Assembly: GCF_030063475.1 (NCBI RefSeq)
Contig: NZ_JASIRT010000008.1
Coordinates: forward strand, 124,001-188,000
Direction of reading: 5' to 3'
DNA from: Roseomonas sp. E05
GTDB taxonomy: Bacteria > Pseudomonadota > Alphaproteobacteria > Acetobacterales > Acetobacteraceae
DNA: 64,000 nt
Within the stretch, counting starts at the first letter, position 1. The number at the start of each line of letters is the position of its first letter. A program made the translations under genes and the position numbers. This document shows, one piece after another, positions 38,357-47,313 of this stretch. Under the pieces are notes generated by a model, which was not told the origin of the DNA, searched no databases, and worked only from the letters and a program-made list of their open reading frames with translations.

Positions 38357-39640
38357 TCAGCGCCCCCGCTCAAAGGCGACCACGGCCTCCAGTTGCGTGG
38401 ACCAGAGGAACTGGTCGACCGGCGTGGCCTGCGCCACCTGCCAGCCGGCGGCCTGCAGGAGCTTCGCGTCGCGGGTCAGCGCCGCCGGGTTGCAGGAGAC
38501 ATAGACGATGCGCTGCAGCCCGCTGCGGGCCAGGGCCGGCATCTGGTCGGCCGCGCCGGCATAGGGTGGGTCCAGCACCAGGGCGGCGAAGCCCTCCAGC
38601 TCCTTCACCGAGAGCGGCTGGCGCGCCAGGTCGCGCCGGGTCGCGGTGACGCGCCCGCCGGCCTTGCGCGCGGCGGCATCCAGCGCCGCCACCGCCTCCG
38701 CCGCACCCTCGAAGGCGGCGACGCGGGCGCGCGTGGCGAGCGGGAAGGAGAGGGTGCCCAGCCCGGCATGCAACTCGGCGATCCGTGCCTTTCCGGTCAG
38801 CTTCCTGGGCAGGCCTGCCAGCACGGCTTCAACGATGGCGGTCTCCCCCTGCGGCGTGGCCTGGAGGAAGGCGCCCGGCGGCGGTGCCACCGGCACGCCG
38901 CCCAGCGCGATGGAGACCGGACCGAGCTGCGCCAGCGTTTCCGTCGCGCCACCTTTCAGCGGCGCGCCAGCGATGCGCGGCAGGCCCTGCGCCCGTGCGA
39001 AGGTGGCCAGCGTGGCACGGTCAGCGGTGCTGGGCGTGCCGTCCAGGCGCAGCAGCAGGTCGGGGCCGGTGTCCAGCAGGTTCAGCATTGCCGAGCCTTC
39101 CCGCCGGAAGGCCGGGAGGCTGCGCAGCAGCGTGCGCAATGGCTCGAACAGCGCCACCAACGCCGGGGCCAGCACCAGGCAGGTGTTGAGATCCACCACC
39201 GCCGTCCCGCCCGGCTCATGGAAGCCCAGCACCACGCTGCCATCCGTGCGGCGGCGCAGCGCGAGGTCGGCACGGCGGCGGGTGCCGGGTGGGGTGACGC
39301 GGGTTTCCGCCACCGGCGCCTCGGGGAAGCCGGCACGGGCCAGGGCTTCCGCCAGGCGCGCGCGCTTCCAGGCCGCATAGGGAGCCGCGGCGAGGTGCTG
39401 CATGGCACAGCCCCCGCAAGCGGCGAAATGGGGGCAGGGAGGGGCCGCGCGCTCGGCGCAGGGGGCGAGAACCTCCTGCAGCACCGCGACGCTGCCTTCG
39501 CCGCGCCGCCCGGCCAGGAGGGCGCGCACCGTCTCGCCGGGCAGGGCGCCAGGGATGAAGACCGGCCGGCCCTCCGCGTCCCGCGCGATGCCGTCGCCTC
39601 CCGCGCCGAGGCTGTCGATGGTCAGGGAAACGGCGCTCAT
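38357..39640 (-). CDS. RNA m5U methyltransferase, RlmD/TrmA family
   Basis: 427 aa. N-terminal TRAM domain (residues 1-55), then a 4Fe-4S cluster site from PCPHFAACGGCAMQ with a fourth cysteine in VDLNTCLVL, and the SAM methyltransferase domain with the catalytic cysteine in VYVSCNPAALTRD and DPPYAG. This arrangement matches 23S rRNA m5U methyltransferases (RlmD-like). Which uridine is modified is not certain. The start at 39640 overlaps the DUF2721 stop by 4 bp. Confidence 0.92.
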   Translation of the reverse strand: MSAVSLTIDSLGAGGDGIARDAEGRPVFIPGALPGETVRALLAGRRGEGSVAVLQEVLAPCAERAAPPCPHFAACGGCAMQHLAAAPYAAWKRARLAEALARAGFPEAPVAETRVTPPGTRRRADLALRRRTDGSVVLGFHEPGGTAVVDLNTCLVLAPALVALFEPLRTLLRSLPAFRREGSAMLNLLDTGPDLLLRLDGTPSTADRATLATFARAQGLPRIAGAPLKGGATETLAQLGPVSIALGGVPVAPPPGAFLQATPQGETAIVEAVLAGLPRKLTGKARIAELHAGLGTLSFPLATRARVAAFEGAAEAVAALDAAARKAGGRVTATRRDLARQPLSVKELEGFAALVLDPPYAGAADQMPALARSGLQRIVYVSCNPAALTRDAKLLQAAGWQVAQATPVDQFLWSTQLEAVVAFERGR

Positions 39641-40047
39641 GAGGATTCGGGGAAGCTCTGTTGAATGCGGGCCAGCCGGATCTCGGCCAGGAAAAGGACG
39701 AAGGTGGCGATCAGCGCCGCCATGCCGCCCAGCAGCAGCAACCCGACCAGGGTGCCGAGCGGCACGGAGAGAAACACCCCCGCGAAGCCCGCTGTCACCA
39801 GCAGCGAGAGCAGGATCGCGGCGACGATGGCCGAGGCGATGGCTGCGCGCATGATCACCGCCCGCCGGAGCAGCATGGCCTGACGCTCGGGGGTCCGGTT
39901 GTCCGGGGCCAGGCTGCGGTCGATGATGCGGTTCAGCCGCAGCGTCAGCAGGTTCAGCGTGGCGACGCAGGCGGAAAGGAGGAAAGCGGGCGCGATCGCG
40001 AGCTGGATCGCGCGTTCCACCTCCACGAGGTCGGCGGCGATGGGCAC
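39637..40047 (-). CDS. DUF2721 membrane protein
   Basis: 136 aa with three hydrophobic segments (near residues 15-35, 68-90 and 95-120), basic loop RLNRIIDRSL between the first two, and DNRTPERQAMLLRRA, all typical of DUF2721. Function unknown. Coupled to the rRNA methyltransferase through an ATGA overlap. Confidence 0.85.
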   Translation of the reverse strand: MPIAADLVEVERAIQLAIAPAFLLSACVATLNLLTLRLNRIIDRSLAPDNRTPERQAMLLRRAVIMRAAIASAIVAAILLSLLVTAGFAGVFLSVPLGTLVGLLLLGGMAALIATFVLFLAEIRLARIQQSFPESS

Positions 40048-40081
40048 AGGTCTCCTCCCGCCGCCAGCCCCGCCGGGGTGC

Positions 40082-41272
40082 TTAGCCGAAGGCGTTCAGC
40101 CCGGTCTGGGCACGGCCCAGGATCAGGGCATGCACGTCGTGGGTGCCTTCGTAGGTGTTCACCGCCTCCAGGTTCATGACATGGCGGATCACGTGGTACT
40201 CGTCGGCAATGCCGTTGCCGCCGTGCATGTCACGCGCCATGCGGGCGATGTCGAGCGCCTTGCCGCAGGAGTTGCGCTTGCAGAGCGAGATCATCTCCGG
40301 TGCCACGCGGTGCTCGTCGAACAGCCGGCCCAGCCGCAGCACCGACTGGAGGCCGAGGGTGATCTCGGTCTGCATGTCGGCCAGCTTCTTCTGGATGAGC
40401 TGGGTCTGCGCCAGCGGCTTGCCGAACATCTTGCGCTCCATGGTGTAGGAGCGGGCGGCGTGCCAGCAGAACTCGGCGGCACCCAGCGCGCCCCAGGCGA
40501 TGCCGTAACGGGCGCGGTTGAGGCAGGAGAACGGGCCCTTCAGCCCCTTCACGTCCAGCTTGTTCTCCTCCGGGCAGAACACCTCCTCCATCATGATCAT
40601 GCCGGTGGTGGAGGCGCGCAGCGAGAACTTGCCCTCGATCTTCGGCGCGGTCAGGCCCTTGGCGCCCTTCTCCAGCACGAAGCCGCGCACGTCGCCGGCC
40701 TCGTCCTTCGCCCAGACGACGAAGATGTCGGCGATCGGCGAGTTGGTGATCCAGGTTTTGGAGCCGGAGAGCAGATACCCGCCCTCGACCTTCTTGGCGC
40801 GGGTGCGCATCGAGCCCGGGTCGGAGCCGGCATCCGGCTCGGTGAGGCCGAAGCAGCCGATCAGCTCACCCTTCTGCATGCCCGGCAGCACGCGGTCCTT
40901 CAGCGCGTCCGAGCCATAGGCCCAGATCGGGAACATGGCGAGCGAGGACTGCACGGAGAAGGCGGAGCGGTAGCCGCTGTCCACCCGCTCCACCTCGCGG
41001 GCGATCAGGCCGTAGGAGACATAGTTGACGCCGGCGCAGCCATGGCTGTCGAGGGTCGCGCCCAGGAAGCCCATCTCGCCGAACTCGTTCATGATCTCCC
41101 GGTGGAAGACCTCGTGGCGGTTGGCCTCCAGCACGCGCGGGAAGAGCTTCTCCTGGCAGTACTGGTGGGCCGCGTCACGGATCATCCGCTCGTCTTCGGA
41201 GAGCTGGTCTTCCAGCAGCAGGGCGTCGTCCCACACGAAGCTTGGTCGGGCGGTCTGGGTCACGACATTCAT
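40082..41272 (-). CDS. gcdH: Glutaryl-CoA dehydrogenase
   Basis: FAD enzyme of the acyl-CoA dehydrogenase family converting glutaryl-CoA to crotonyl-CoA in lysine/tryptophan breakdown. 396 aa. Start at 41272 ([16 protein letters not shown]). Features: [52 protein letters not shown] and the catalytic glutamate in [17 protein letters not shown]. No other genes of the pathway are adjacent. Confidence 0.92.
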   Translation of the reverse strand: MNVVTQTARPSFVWDDALLLEDQLSEDERMIRDAAHQYCQEKLFPRVLEANRHEVFHREIMNEFGEMGFLGATLDSHGCAGVNYVSYGLIAREVERVDSGYRSAFSVQSSLAMFPIWAYGSDALKDRVLPGMQKGELIGCFGLTEPDAGSDPGSMRTRAKKVEGGYLLSGSKTWITNSPIADIFVVWAKDEAGDVRGFVLEKGAKGLTAPKIEGKFSLRASTTGMIMMEEVFCPEENKLDVKGLKGPFSCLNRARYGIAWGALGAAEFCWHAARSYTMERKMFGKPLAQTQLIQKKLADMQTEITLGLQSVLRLGRLFDEHRVAPEMISLCKRNSCGKALDIARMARDMHGGNGIADEYHVIRHVMNLEAVNTYEGTHDVHALILGRAQTGLNAFG

Positions 41273-41413
41273 GGCGTTCTCTCCTGCAAAGGCCGGCAGC
41301 CGGCGCGAAAGATCAGCGGAACAGGGCCGCGCGGGCGGCGCCGTGCGGCGGAGATTGGCGCCGCCGCGGCCGTACGGCAACTGCTTGCCGCCGGCGCGGA
41401 CGGCGCAGGGTTC

Positions 41414-43084
41414 TCAGGCCGCCTCGCTGCCCGACGTATCCTCCGGCGCGGCAGGGGAGGCGGCGGCCGCATCGCGCTGCGGGCGCGGGATCGGGATCAG
41501 CATGAAGGCCGGGATGGCATCGCCGAAGCCGCGCACCGGCGGCCCCAGATCATCCCGCCGGTCCTCACGCCGCTCGTCGCGGCGGTCGCGGCGCCGATCC
41601 TCGCGGCGCGGCGGCCGCGCCTCCTCGGCGGGGGCGGGGGCGGGGGGCGCTTCAGCCTCCGGCCGGGGGGGGCGCTCCTCGCGCACACGGCTCGGGCCAC
41701 GCTCACGCTCGCCGCCGCGGCCTTCGCGGCGCGGGCGCTCCTCGCGGCCCTTCGCAGCCGGTTTGCCACGGCCCCGGCCGCGCGGCGCGCGGGCCGCCTC
41801 CGCCAGTTCCTCCTCCGTCACCGGGTCGAGCCCCGGGATCTCGATGCGCGGGATCGGCTTGCCGGTCAGGCTCTCGATGGCGCCGACCAGCTTCACGTCG
41901 TCCGCCGTCGCGATGGTGAAGGCGCGCCCCTCGCGCCCGGCGCGCCCGGTGCGGCCGATGCGATGGACGTAATCCTCGTCGCGGAACGGCACGTCGAAGT
42001 TGAAGACATGGCTGAGGCCGCCGATGTCGATGCCGCGCGCCGCCACGTCCGAGCAGACCAGCAGCCGCAGCTCGCCCGCCTTGAACTTCTCCAGCGTGGC
42101 GAAGCGCACGGACTGCGCCAGGTCGCCATGCAGCGCGCCCGCCTGGAAGCCGTGCTTGGTCAGGCTTTTGTAGAGCACGTCCACGTCGCGCTTGCGGTTG
42201 CAGAAGATCAGGGCGTTCTGCACGTCCTCGCTGCGGATGAGGCGGCGCAGGGCCTCGCGCTTGTCATGCGGCTGCACGAAGGCGACGCCGGCGGTGATCG
42301 TCGTCGCCACCGAGGCCGGGGCGGAGACGGTGATCTCCTTCGGGTTCTGCAGGAAGGCGTCGGCCAGCTTGCGGATCTCGGCCGCCATGGTGGCGCTGAA
42401 GAACAGCGTCTGGCGCAGCGGCGGCAGCAGGGAGACGATCCGCTCGACATCGGGGATGAACCCCATGTCCAGCATGCGGTCGGCCTCGTCGATCACCAGC
42501 ACCTTGCAGTCGGCCAGCATCACGCGGCCGCGCTCGAACAGGTCGAGCAGGCGGCCCGGCGTCGCGATCAGCACGTCCACGCCCTGGTTCAGCGCGTCCG
42601 TCTGGTCGGACATGCTCTCGCCGCCGATCAGCAGGGCGTAGTTCAGCTTCATGTGCTGGCCGTACTTGGCGAAGTTCTCCGCCACCTGCAGGGCCAGTTC
42701 GCGCGTCGGCTCCAGGATCAGCGAGCGCGGCATCCGCGCCTTGGCGCGCGAGCCGGCCAGGATGTCCATCATCGGCAGGACGAAGCTGGCGGTCTTGCCG
42801 GTGCCGGTCTGCGCGCAGCCCAGCACGTCCCGGCCCATCAGCACGACCGGGATGGCCTGCTCCTGGATCGGGGTCGGATGGAGGTAGCCGACCTCGGCCA
42901 CGCCGCGCAGCAGGGCCTCGGAAAGACCGAGATCCTCGAAGGTGGCGCGCGGCGGCTCGGGCGGGGCCGATTCGTCGGGCTGCGCGGCAGCCTCGGACGG
43001 CGCGGCGCCGGCCGGGGTGTTCAGGTCATCGTAATGTTCGTTCTCGGCCACGCTGGGCGCGGTCGCATCAGGCTGATCGCTCAA
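41414..43084 (-). CDS. rhlE: DEAD-box RNA helicase, RhlE type
   Basis: 556 aa. The start is taken as the TTG at 43084 (MSDQPDATAPSV) with AAGGAA ten bases upstream, because no ATG lies before the conserved core. Q motif TFEDLGLSEALLRGV..PTPIQ, Walker A AQTGTGKT, DEAD box VIDEADRML, SAT motif FFSATM, and HRIGRTGRAG are all present. The last 150 residues are an Arg/Pro/Glu-rich basic tail (RREDRRRDRRDERREDRRDD) likely to bind RNA. Role in ribosome assembly or cold adaptation inferred from the family. Confidence 0.9.
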   Translation of the reverse strand: MSDQPDATAPSVAENEHYDDLNTPAGAAPSEAAAQPDESAPPEPPRATFEDLGLSEALLRGVAEVGYLHPTPIQEQAIPVVLMGRDVLGCAQTGTGKTASFVLPMMDILAGSRAKARMPRSLILEPTRELALQVAENFAKYGQHMKLNYALLIGGESMSDQTDALNQGVDVLIATPGRLLDLFERGRVMLADCKVLVIDEADRMLDMGFIPDVERIVSLLPPLRQTLFFSATMAAEIRKLADAFLQNPKEITVSAPASVATTITAGVAFVQPHDKREALRRLIRSEDVQNALIFCNRKRDVDVLYKSLTKHGFQAGALHGDLAQSVRFATLEKFKAGELRLLVCSDVAARGIDIGGLSHVFNFDVPFRDEDYVHRIGRTGRAGREGRAFTIATADDVKLVGAIESLTGKPIPRIEIPGLDPVTEEELAEAARAPRGRGRGKPAAKGREERPRREGRGGERERGPSRVREERPPRPEAEAPPAPAPAEEARPPRREDRRRDRRDERREDRRDDLGPPVRGFGDAIPAFMLIPIPRPQRDAAAASPAAPEDTSGSEAA

Positions 43085-43256
43085 GGGCAGTCGGTTCCTT
43101 CGCCGGCAGGCGGCGGGATGTGCGTCGGGAGGCCCCGCGCAAGCCACGCGGCCCGTCCTCCGGCCATTCGCAGGTGGATATGCGCCGCTTGCACCGGCTT
43201 GGCAAGGTTTTCGACCCGTTGCAGGGGCCTTCCGGCAGGCGTAACTGGCCTGCGCC

Positions 43257-43961
43257 ATGCACAAACGACACGATCTGCTGCTGCTCCCCGGCCTGCTCTG
43301 CGACGCCCGGCTGTGGCGCGACCCGGTGGCGATCCTGGACGACCTGGTCGAGGCGCGGATCGCCGACCTGACGCTGGATGACAGCGTCACGGCCATGGCG
43401 CGGCGGGCGCTGGCGGGCGCCGCGCCGCGCTTCGCCCTCGCAGGGCTCTCCATGGGCGGCTATGTCGCGCTGGAGATCATGCGGCAGGCGCCGGAGCGGG
43501 TGACGCATCTCGCCCTCTTCGACACCTCGGCGCGGCCGGACGCCCCCGAGGCGGCGCGCCGCCGGAAGGCGCTGATGGCGCTGACCCGCAGCGGCCAGTT
43601 CCGCGGCGTGACGCCCCGGCTGCTGCCCAGCCTGCTGCATCCGGATGCGGTGGACGGTCCGCTCGGCGACGAGGTGCGCGCCATGGCCGAGCGGGTGGGG
43701 CGCGATGCCTTCCTGCGCCAGCAGCACGCCATCCTGCATCGTCCGGACTCCCGCCCGCTGCTGCCCGGCATCCAGCAGCCCACGCTGGTGGCGGTGGGCG
43801 AGCAGGACATCCTGACGCCGCCGGACCTCGCTGAGGAAATCGCCGACGCCATTCCGCAGGCGCGGCTGGCCCGCATTCCGCGCTGCGGCCACCTGCCCAG
43901 CATGGAGCAGCCGGAGGCCGCCGCCGCCCTGCTGCGCACATGGCTCACCGGCGCCGGCTGA
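43257..43961 (+). CDS. Alpha/beta hydrolase
   Basis: 234 aa. The nucleophile elbow is GLSMGG with S65; the aspartate lies in VGEQDILTPPD and the histidine in CGHLPSMEQPE, completing the triad. LLLLPGLLCDARLW gives the oxyanion-hole strand. Substrate unknown. Divergent from the helicase gene across a 172-bp gap. Confidence 0.88.
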   Translation: MHKRHDLLLLPGLLCDARLWRDPVAILDDLVEARIADLTLDDSVTAMARRALAGAAPRFALAGLSMGGYVALEIMRQAPERVTHLALFDTSARPDAPEAARRRKALMALTRSGQFRGVTPRLLPSLLHPDAVDGPLGDEVRAMAERVGRDAFLRQQHAILHRPDSRPLLPGIQQPTLVAVGEQDILTPPDLAEEIADAIPQARLARIPRCGHLPSMEQPEAAAALLRTWLTGAG

Positions 43962-44037
43962 GCGCCTTGCAGCCGCGCGCCGCAGCGGCCATGTGCAGGA
44001 AAGCGGCCGGCCTGCCCGGCCTGCCGGAGTGCTCAGC

Positions 44038-44385
44038 ATGCCTCGCCCGGCCCGCCTCCTGCCTGCCACCCTGCTGCTGGCCCTGGCCGCCGGCTCCGCG
44101 CTGGCACGCGGCGGGGTCTGGATCGGCATCGGCCCGGGCTACACCTATCCGCCGCCCTATGGCTGGTCGCCGCCACCCTACTATCCACCGCCTTATTACG
44201 GACCTCCGCCCACCTACTACGCGGTGCCGGTCGTGCCCTACTATCCACCGCCGGCCTACGGCACGGCCGGCCAGGCCTGCTATGCCGGACCCTATATGTG
44301 CCAGTTGGACCGGCCCGAGCCGGTTGGCGCTCCCTGCTCCTGCCCCGCGAAGGGAGGGGGACGCGCCTGGGGTAGGGTAGGCTGA
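44038..44385 (+). CDS. Tyr/Pro-rich exported protein
   Basis: 115 aa. Start at 44038 gives a signal peptide (PRPARLLPATLLLALAAGSA) cut near ALARG. The mature part is dominated by repeats such as YPPPYG, PPPYYPPPYYGPPP and YYPPPAYG, then a short C-terminal section with four cysteines (CYAGPYMCQLDRPEPVGAPC and CPA). It resembles unassigned cell-envelope proteins with PY repeats. Located 59 bp before the cellulose operon on the same strand, so a link to the cell surface is possible but unproven. Confidence 0.7.
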   Translation: MPRPARLLPATLLLALAAGSALARGGVWIGIGPGYTYPPPYGWSPPPYYPPPYYGPPPTYYAVPVVPYYPPPAYGTAGQACYAGPYMCQLDRPEPVGAPCSCPAKGGGRAWGRVG

Positions 44386-44444
44386 TGCCGCGCCGGCACC
44401 GCGTGTAAATCCCCCGGCAAGACTCTCCTTCCTAAGGTGGCGGC

Positions 44445-45497
44445 ATGTCGCCACCTCTGCCCCGCCGCGCGCTGCTCGCCGCCCTGGCTGCGCCGCTGAC
44501 GCTGCCGGCAGCGGCGCCCGCCATTGCGGCGCCGCCCTCGGCGGTTCTGCTGTCGGCCTGGGCGGACTTCCGGCGCGGCTTCATGCTCCCGGAAGGCCGT
44601 GTGGTGGACAACGGCAACGGCGGCGTCTCGCATTCCGAAGGGCAGGGCTGGGCGATGTTCTGCGCCGAGCGCTGCGGCGACCGCGCCAGCTTCGACACTC
44701 TATGGAACTGGACGCGGCAGGTCTTGCGTCGCCCGGGCGATCAGTTGCTGGCCTGGCGCTTCCTGCCTGGCACCGCCGATCCGGTGCCCGACCACAACAA
44801 CGCGGCGGATGGAGACCTTTTCACGGCCGCCGCGCTGCTGCTGGCGGGGCGCCGCTGGGCTGCGCCCGAATACGCGGAGGCGGGAGCCGCCATCGCCCGC
44901 GACGTGCTCCGCCTGCTGGTGCGCGAGGTCGCTGACCTCACCGTTCTGCTGCCCGGCGCGCAGGGCTTCGAGGAAGCCGAGGCGGTGGTGCTGAACCCCT
45001 CCTACTACGCCTTTCCCGTCCTGGGGGTGTTGGCGCGCGCGGTACCTGATCCCGCCTGGCTGCGGCTGGCGGGGGACGGCCTGGTGCTGCTGCGGCGCGC
45101 CCGCTTTGGCCGGTGGGACCTGCCACCAGACTGGCTGGTGCTCGGCCGGAAGGACGGGGCGCTGGCGCTGCCGGGCCGGTGGCCGCCCCGCTTCTCCTAC
45201 GATGCCTTGCGGATTCCGCTGTATCTGCGCTGGGCGGGGCTGGAGGCGGAGCCTGCCGCGCAGGCGGCGATTCGCTTCTGGCGAGACCCTTCACATCCGG
45301 CTTTGCCGGCCTGGGCCGATCTGCTCAGCCAGCGCACGGCGCCCTATCCGGCCCCTGCCGGGGTGCGGGCGGTGGCGGAATTCGTCAGCGATGGCGGCTT
45401 GGCCGAATCGAAGGCGAATTCGGGAGGCAGGGGCGGGGATTATTACTCAGCCATTCTCAAGATGTTGATATTGAGCACCTTTTCGGCGCCGGCATGA
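44445..45497 (+). CDS. bcsZ: Glycosyl hydrolase family 8 endoglucanase of the cellulose operon
   Basis: 350 aa, equivalent to CMCax/BcsZ of acetic acid bacteria. Signal peptide (RRALLAALAAPLTLPAAAPA) cut near AIAAPP. The GH8 catalytic residues are visible: proton donor E65 (VSHSEGQGWAM) and base D122 (NNAADGD). Trims or edits nascent glucan during export. The stop overlaps the start of a 35-codon small ORF by 4 bp. First gene of the cellulose operon. Confidence 0.92.
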   Translation: MSPPLPRRALLAALAAPLTLPAAAPAIAAPPSAVLLSAWADFRRGFMLPEGRVVDNGNGGVSHSEGQGWAMFCAERCGDRASFDTLWNWTRQVLRRPGDQLLAWRFLPGTADPVPDHNNAADGDLFTAAALLLAGRRWAAPEYAEAGAAIARDVLRLLVREVADLTVLLPGAQGFEEAEAVVLNPSYYAFPVLGVLARAVPDPAWLRLAGDGLVLLRRARFGRWDLPPDWLVLGRKDGALALPGRWPPRFSYDALRIPLYLRWAGLEAEPAAQAAIRFWRDPSHPALPAWADLLSQRTAPYPAPAGVRAVAEFVSDGGLAESKANSGGRGGDYYSAILKMLILSTFSAPA

Positions 45498-45601
45498 GAA
45501 AAGAGGTAAAACGCCCGGAGCAATATGAAATCTCCGGTTTCATCGCGGCGCGCGAAAGTGCATTTTCCCGTGAGGAAGTAGCGAGAGAGTGCTCAAAATG
45601 A
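45494..45601 (+). CDS. 35-codon small ORF coupled to both cellulose genes
   Basis: Encodes a 35-aa protein beginning MRKEVKRPEQYEISGF and ending EEVARECSK. Its ATG overlaps the bcsZ stop as ATGA (45494-45497) and its TGA overlaps the next gene's ATG as ATGA (45598-45601), exactly filling the gap between the two genes. The region is less GC-rich and uses codons rare in its neighbours (AGA, AAA, GTA, TAT). It may be a real small protein, perhaps with a BcsR-like role, or a leader whose translation couples its neighbours. No strong ribosome binding site. Confidence 0.45.
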   Translation: MRKEVKRPEQYEISGFIAARESAFSREEVARECSK

Positions 45602-46488
45602 GCCAGGACACGGACATAGCCCGCGTTGTCGCGGTGTTGCGGACGCCGGGCCTCCGGTACCGCTCCTTCGGGAATCAGCCCGTGCGCAGCGCTTCCGGCG
45701 CCAGCCAAGCCGATTCTCTCCTGGTCTTGCCGCCCGCTACCGATCCGGACAGCGAGCAGCCTCCCGCCGGTAACAATGCGACGCTAGCACTCGCGGCAGA
45801 GGTTGAAAACCTCCTAAAAAAGCAACTTCAGATGGAAAATTCTCCCCTTGCCGCATCTGGTGGCGACGCGCTGCCGAATCCGCTTGCCCCTTCATCGGCG
45901 GGGCGGCCGGAAGCGGCGGAGGACGGGCCTTCCGGGCCGTCGCCGCTTCCGGCCGCACCACTGAATGGCCTGGCTGCCCTGTTGAAGGAGCCTGTGGCCC
46001 TGCCGCCGGCGCGTTCCACACCCTTGCCGGCGGCCCGGCCGCTGCCCCCCGTCTCGCCCGCCCCCACCGCTGCGGCGGTTCGTCCCGCCATGGTGCCCGC
46101 GCCGCTCGGGGGCGCCGCCTCGCTGCTCGCGGCGCTGCAGGCGGCGGAAGTGCAGCCTCAACCGGCTGCGTCGAGCCAGAACCTGCCCTCCGCGGTCGCG
46201 CCGGCACCGCCGCCGCTGCTGGGCATGCTGGGCTCGGGCCAGGCGTCCTCCGTCGCCGCTTCCATGCCTGCACCGCTGCCTCCGCTGTTAGCCACGCTCT
46301 CCGCACTGCCGCCTCCCGCGGCAATGCCTGCCGCCAGCGCGCCTCCGGCCGCCGTAGCTCCACCCGCCGGTGTGGGGGAGATCCTGCGCGGCCTCGGACG
46401 ACCACCCGCTCCGCCGGCCCCGGCCAAGCCTCCGGAGAAGGCCGTGCCGGAGGTGTTGCGGACTCTCCGCCTGACGGGGCTGAGCTGA
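45598..46488 (+). CDS. Ccp/BcsP-like low-complexity cellulose synthesis protein
   Basis: 296 aa, mostly Ala/Pro linker. The N-terminal motif DIARVVAVLRTPGLRYRSF (6-24) resembles the N-terminus of acetic acid bacterial CcpAx (cellulose-complementing protein) and BcsP/BcsO proteins, which share an R-V-L-R-x-x-G..Y..F pattern. Six short helical motifs of xxLLxxL type follow (about 123-130, 171-180, 206-212, 229-235, 259-267, 283-290). Start at 45598 overlaps the small ORF stop. Position between GH8 and synthase matches ccpAx in Komagataeibacter. Assignment rests on layout and weak similarity. Confidence 0.7.
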   Translation: MSQDTDIARVVAVLRTPGLRYRSFGNQPVRSASGASQADSLLVLPPATDPDSEQPPAGNNATLALAAEVENLLKKQLQMENSPLAASGGDALPNPLAPSSAGRPEAAEDGPSGPSPLPAAPLNGLAALLKEPVALPPARSTPLPAARPLPPVSPAPTAAAVRPAMVPAPLGGAASLLAALQAAEVQPQPAASSQNLPSAVAPAPPPLLGMLGSGQASSVAASMPAPLPPLLATLSALPPPAAMPAASAPPAAVAPPAGVGEILRGLGRPPAPPAPAKPPEKAVPEVLRTLRLTGLS

Positions 46489-46495
46489 GGGTTCC

Positions 46496-47311
46496 ATGCC
46501 ACTGATCGCCTTCGCGTCCCCCAAAGGTGGAGTGGGCAAGACAACGCTCGTCGCGAACGTGGCCCATGCGCTGCGGCGCGCCGGCCGCATCGTCCTGGCA
46601 CTGGATCTGGACCCGCAGAACGCATTGCGGCTGCATTTCGGCCTGCCGCTGCATGATACGGCCGGCTTTACGGCGGACCTCGTCCGGCAGCCGGATTGGC
46701 GCCGCCTGGTGCGGCCTACGCCCGCGGGCGTGATGCTCCTGCCGCATGGCGCCACCGACCTGCGGGCGGCGCTGGAGCAGGCGGTAGCCCTGGAGCGCGA
46801 CCCCGCGCTGCTGGGCGGGCCCCTGCGGGAGATGCTGTCCGATCCGCGCCTGCTGGTGCTGGCCGACCTGCCGCCCGGTCCGTCCCAGCCACTGGCGGTG
46901 GTGGCGCCGCTCGCTTCGGTGATCGTCACGGTGTTGCAAAGCGAAGCAATCAGCGCCGCGGTGCTCGGCGAAGTGGAGAGTGGCCGCTTCCTTGGCAGCG
47001 GCACGATGGCTGCCCTGATCGCCGGGCGCCTGCAGTTCGTGCTGAACGGCGTCGATCTGCGATCCCGCCTGTCGCGCACGGCGGCGGAGGCGCTGGCGCG
47101 CCACCTCGGCGCCCGCCTGCTCGGTGCGGTGAGCCGCGACGAGGCGGTGGGTGAGGCACAGGCGCACATGCGGCTGGTCCATGACATGGCGCCCGGCAGT
47201 GCCGCGGCGGCCGACATTGCCCAGGTGGCGCACGTCATCGAGACGCTGTTGCCGGTGGCGCAAGAGGCCGGCGAGGGCAGCGCGCCCGCCGGCCCCCGGA
47301 CAAGGTGGTGA
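46496..47311 (+). CDS. bcsQ: Cellulose synthesis ParA-like ATPase BcsQ
   Basis: 271-aa MinD/ParA family ATPase. Deviant Walker A KGGVGKTT at residues 10-17, Walker A' ALDLDPQNALRLHFG, which is characteristic of BcsQ/YhjQ, and the LADLPPGPSQPL switch region. In enterobacteria BcsQ places cellulose synthase at a cell pole. Starts 8 bp after the Ccp-like gene and ends 3 bp before the bcsAB start. Confidence 0.9.
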   Translation: MPLIAFASPKGGVGKTTLVANVAHALRRAGRIVLALDLDPQNALRLHFGLPLHDTAGFTADLVRQPDWRRLVRPTPAGVMLLPHGATDLRAALEQAVALERDPALLGGPLREMLSDPRLLVLADLPPGPSQPLAVVAPLASVIVTVLQSEAISAAVLGEVESGRFLGSGTMAALIAGRLQFVLNGVDLRSRLSRTAAEALARHLGARLLGAVSRDEAVGEAQAHMRLVHDMAPGSAAAADIAQVAHVIETLLPVAQEAGEGSAPAGPRTRW

Positions 47312-47313
47312 CA

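Noticed and set aside
41620-41660. Simple GC-rich repeat in the helicase tail, considered as a repeat element
   Set aside because: It encodes the low-complexity Pro/Ala/Glu and Arg-rich C-terminal tail of the helicase, which is normal for RhlE-like proteins.
42841-43100. Transporter or second gene upstream of the helicase
   Set aside because: The upstream extension of the helicase frame to 43453 is antisense to the alpha/beta hydrolase and lacks conserved sequence; only the TTG start at 43084 is kept.
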